In this document: in pieces, positions 61,201 through 64,000 of the stretch | Position numbering within the stretch: the first letter of the stretch is position 1 | Layout of the letters: each line of letters begins with the position of its first letter | Source: Niebla homalea | Lineage: Eukaryota; Ascomycota; Lecanoromycetes; Lecanorales; Ramalinaceae | Reading direction: 5' to 3' | Length of the DNA stretch: 64,000 nt | NCBI GenBank assembly: GCA_019925105.1 | Contig: JAHGAU010000031.1 | Location: 694,501 to 758,500 of the forward strand | Translations under genes and position numbers: made by a program | Notes under the pieces: generated by a model | The model's database searches: none | Told to the model about the DNA's origin: nothing | What the model saw: the letters and a program-made list of their open reading frames with translations, nothing else

Positions 61201-63084
61201 TTACGGTTTTCTTATGATATACGTAATTAAGGTTTAATATATTCTTTATAAGTTAACTTATTTTTTTTCTAAAATATAATAATAACTATATTAAATATAT
61301 AGTTAATAATATAATACTACTACTTAATAGCATCCGTTTTATATCTAGAGCTTATGCTTTTATTAATCCCATAATTTATTAAAGTTCCTTTTTCTTTATA
61401 TTTTTCGCTTTTTTTTTTTAACTTTACCTTAATTTGCTCTCCGTTTTATATAAACTTAACCTTTTTTTTTAAAGCTTTATTATTAACTCGGCGTCTTTTT
61501 ATGGCTATATTTATTATTATACTTACTTCGTAATTAATATCCTTTTTAATAAGTTATCCATTTTTTATAATAATAACTTTATAACCGAAATCGTTAACTA
61601 CGTATTTATTATTAACCTTATTAAGGATTATTCCTTTTCTTTATATAATTAAAACGATAATTATTATATTTATTAGAATATTTAATTAATCTTTAATCGG
61701 TACGTTTATAAATAATAATAATAGTTAATAATTAATATCGTAACGTCCGTTTTTATAGTTTTAATCCTTATTTTATACGTAATTTTTTTCGTTAAAGCTT
61801 ATATTATTTCCGTTATATTTTTATTTATAATTATTTATTTCTTTATATAAGAATACCGTATAGTATTTATAATATATAAAGTATGATTTTATATTAAATA
61901 ATTTAAAGTTACTAATATATAGATTTTTAAATTTTAATACATTAAATAATCTTAATATAAATTAATTTATTTTTTTAATATCTTAATTAATATATAAAGG
62001 TTAATGGATATTTTAAGGCCTTTAATTTATACCGTTTATTTAATTAATTATATTCTGTTATAATCAACTTTAAAGGCGGTTTTAATTCTGAAATTACTAT
62101 AATAATACTTTTTATAATATTTATATTAATATTAAGTATATTATTAATACGTTTTAATATCTATTCTTTATACGATTTAAAAGGTATTTGAGTTATTTTA
62201 TTATTTATAGTACTCGGATAATATTATTATCATTTACGTAAACTAAGTTTATTTTTAATATAACTTCTTAAAGGTCTCCGTTTATATAATTGAATTAATT
62301 TAAGAATATCTAAGCTTTTAAATTTACTTTTTTATCTCTTTTTTTTTTTCTTTTTAAGCTTTTGTTTTTTTCTTATTTCTTCTGTAACCCGCTTTACCTT
62401 AAGGTATATTTTATATAAATTTGACTTTTTATATACGTCCTTTATTAAACGTTTACGGAACTTTATATTTATTAAACCGTTCTTAAAACGGTTAATTACG
62501 TTTCTTAATATATACTTTAATATTTTATTTATTATATTTTTTAATCTTCCGGGTTTAATATCTTTTTTTTTTTTAAGTTATATATAATATAAAATATACG
62601 TTTATAATAATTAAAAATAGAATTATTCCCTTAAAATAATACTTTAATATTATTCCCCGTTTAATTTATAAGGTTATTTAAATTTAATTTTAAGAATTTT
62701 TTACTTAAAAGTTTTTAAAAGTTCTTTATATCGTTTTCTATAATATTATTTAATATTTTATTTATAAATAAGGCTTTAATCTTTAATTATTTTATTTAAC
62801 GTATTATGTTTCCTTTAAGTTTTATATTTATTGCGTTTATTTATTAACTTAAAAGGGTATTTTTCCCGATTTTCTTTTATACGTTACGAATCTATCTTTA
62901 TATATTATTTAGTTTATTTTCCTATTCGTCCATTTCTTTAAAGCCGTAAAATAAAGTTTTAGTCCCGGGTAATATTGTAACTTTTTATTGCGAGGTTTCT
63001 AATGATTTTAAGGTAAGGACTGGGATTATTAATAATATTATTAAATCTTTTTCTATATCGGGCTTTACTACGGCTATTAAGGAG

Positions 63085-63180
63085 GCCGCCGCGTGAGATC
63101 TTAACATCTCCGTCCTTGTCAAACACGCTTGGCCACCTTGGGGTATTAATATTGTTTCTTTCCCGTACTATTATGTTGGC
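63085..63180. other. un-RIPed islet
   Basis: About 95 bases with normal CA/TG. The minus strand can be read in one frame as GGQACLTRTEMLRSHAAAS without stops, so it may be a spared piece of a coding region at an element edge. Family unknown. Confidence 0.4.
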
Positions 63181-64000
63181 CGCAATTAATACTATGGAGA
63201 TATTATCTAGATATAATCCGTCCTTTAATTAAGTTAAAGCGTCTTCGATTTTTAAATTATCATATATAAAGTATAAGAAAGCTTCCGTATTATTAAGAAA
63301 TAAATTAATAAATTTAAATCGTTTAATTGCGTTATCCTATTATTTAACCGTTTTATTTAATTATTTAACGTCGTTTATATTCTGTCTTTACTTTCAAATA
63401 ACGCTTTTTAAAGATATATTAACGGCTTAAAGAAACTATTTAAACCTGTCGTCCGGTAAATAATAAAAAATATCTCTTTTAAAATGAATTAAGTTTATAG
63501 AATAAAAGGAAAAGAAAGGTTAAAAAGAATGGCCTTAAGAATATTTACTTGAAAAGTAAGAATTTATATAAATAAAATTTCCCCGCTTATTATTATTATT
63601 TAATAACGAATAAAAAGTAATATAAATAGTATATTTTAAAGAATAAATACTTAAATAATAATTAATATTATAAAATATTATATATAAATAAAGATAATAT
63701 TCTTAACTTTATTTTAATTAGATCGCTTTAAACGTTTACGTCCTTATAAGCGTATTATAACTACGCTTCTTTTTAAGCGCCTTTTTTACTTTAATATTTC
63801 TTAAGGTAAGTACTTAATTAATATATTATCCTTATTTATTTCGTAATCTTCTATTAATACTTAAATATCTTATAAGTTTACTTTTAAATATTATTAATTA
63901 TACTTATAATTATAATCTTTCTATTTAATTAAATACTTTATATATCCTTTTAACGTAACACGTTTATTTAATAACTTATTAACTTTATAAAATAATTTAT

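Larger units (their letters stand above)
49491..64000. other. RIPed transposon debris, unassigned
   Basis: Very AT-rich, CA and TG nearly absent, no gene. From about 52.2 kb the plus strand is T-rich, implying purine-rich coding relics on the minus strand; a Lys/Glu-rich charged stretch would be encoded around 60400-60600. Two plus-strand ORFs (54623-54811, 57909-58109) are hydrophobic artefacts of A/T composition. Small islets with normal CA/TG occur at 52105-52200 and 63085-63180. I could not identify families, LTRs or target duplications here. Confidence 0.5.

Noticed and set aside
4933..64000. Mitochondrial DNA origin for the AT-rich regions
   Set aside because: Nuclear retroelement relics, target duplications and the CA/TG-specific depletion with CG retained point to RIPed nuclear repeats.

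Overview
The window looks like part of a filamentous ascomycete (Pezizomycotina) genome with strong compartmentation. About 4.7 kb at the left and a 1.3-kb island near 31.6-32.9 kb have balanced base composition. They carry fungal-style genes with short introns (52-56 nt, GT...AG). Almost everything else is extremely AT-rich. CA and TG dinucleotides are nearly absent there while CG survives, which is the signature of repeat-induced point mutation (RIP, CpA to TpA). Because ATG contains TG and CAA/CAG/CGA become stops, the AT-rich DNA has almost no ORFs, yet relics of transposon proteins can still be read through the stops. No species assignment is attempted.

Left euchromatic end (1-4694): the 3' part of one spliced gene of unknown function (1-936) and a complete three-exon gene for a 70-residue single-pass membrane protein (2506-2826).

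First AT-rich block (4700-31561): this resolves into one Copia-type LTR retrotransposon on the minus strand, with 233-bp LTRs and a TTGTA target duplication, swollen to 26.9 kb by nested insertions. Into it went a 2.5-kb element in which only Gag is recognised (7504-10052, TSD GTATT), a solo LTR (30331-30493, TSD AGAGT) and a plus-strand Gypsy element (11058-29420, TSD TTAAC). That Gypsy in turn holds a solo LTR (14837-15205, TSD GAAAT), a GC-rich, un-RIPed 1.4-kb LTR element full of short hairpins (16237-17641, TSD GTATC), a 5'-truncated LINE (18136-20117, 11-bp TSD) and a minus-strand Gypsy (21106-28766, TSD TTAAT). With insertions removed, the Copia is about 5.8 kb and the host Gypsy about 6.9 kb, both normal lengths, which supports the nesting.

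Island (31567-33868): about 1.3 kb of ordinary sequence with a likely 74-codon gene and a likely terminal exon, both on the minus strand. A 460-bp MITE with about 65-bp inverted repeats and TA duplication follows (32893-33352), then 0.5 kb of unassigned sequence.

Second AT-rich block (33869-64000): truncated and rearranged LTR elements (33869-36224), then a minus-strand Gypsy integrase split by a full-length LINE (36641-48227, 15-bp TSD) that itself contains another full-length LINE (37031-42821). A Gypsy chromodomain relic (48640-49330) and a GC islet (49366-49490) follow. From 49.5 kb to the end is RIPed transposon debris that I could not assign.

The most general observation is that RIP spares the outer edges of elements. 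In each resolved LTR pair the outward-facing part of both LTRs is largely intact while the inward-facing part is mutated. The MITE inverted repeats and LINE ends behave the same way, so the small GC-rich islets in the desert mostly mark transposon boundaries.
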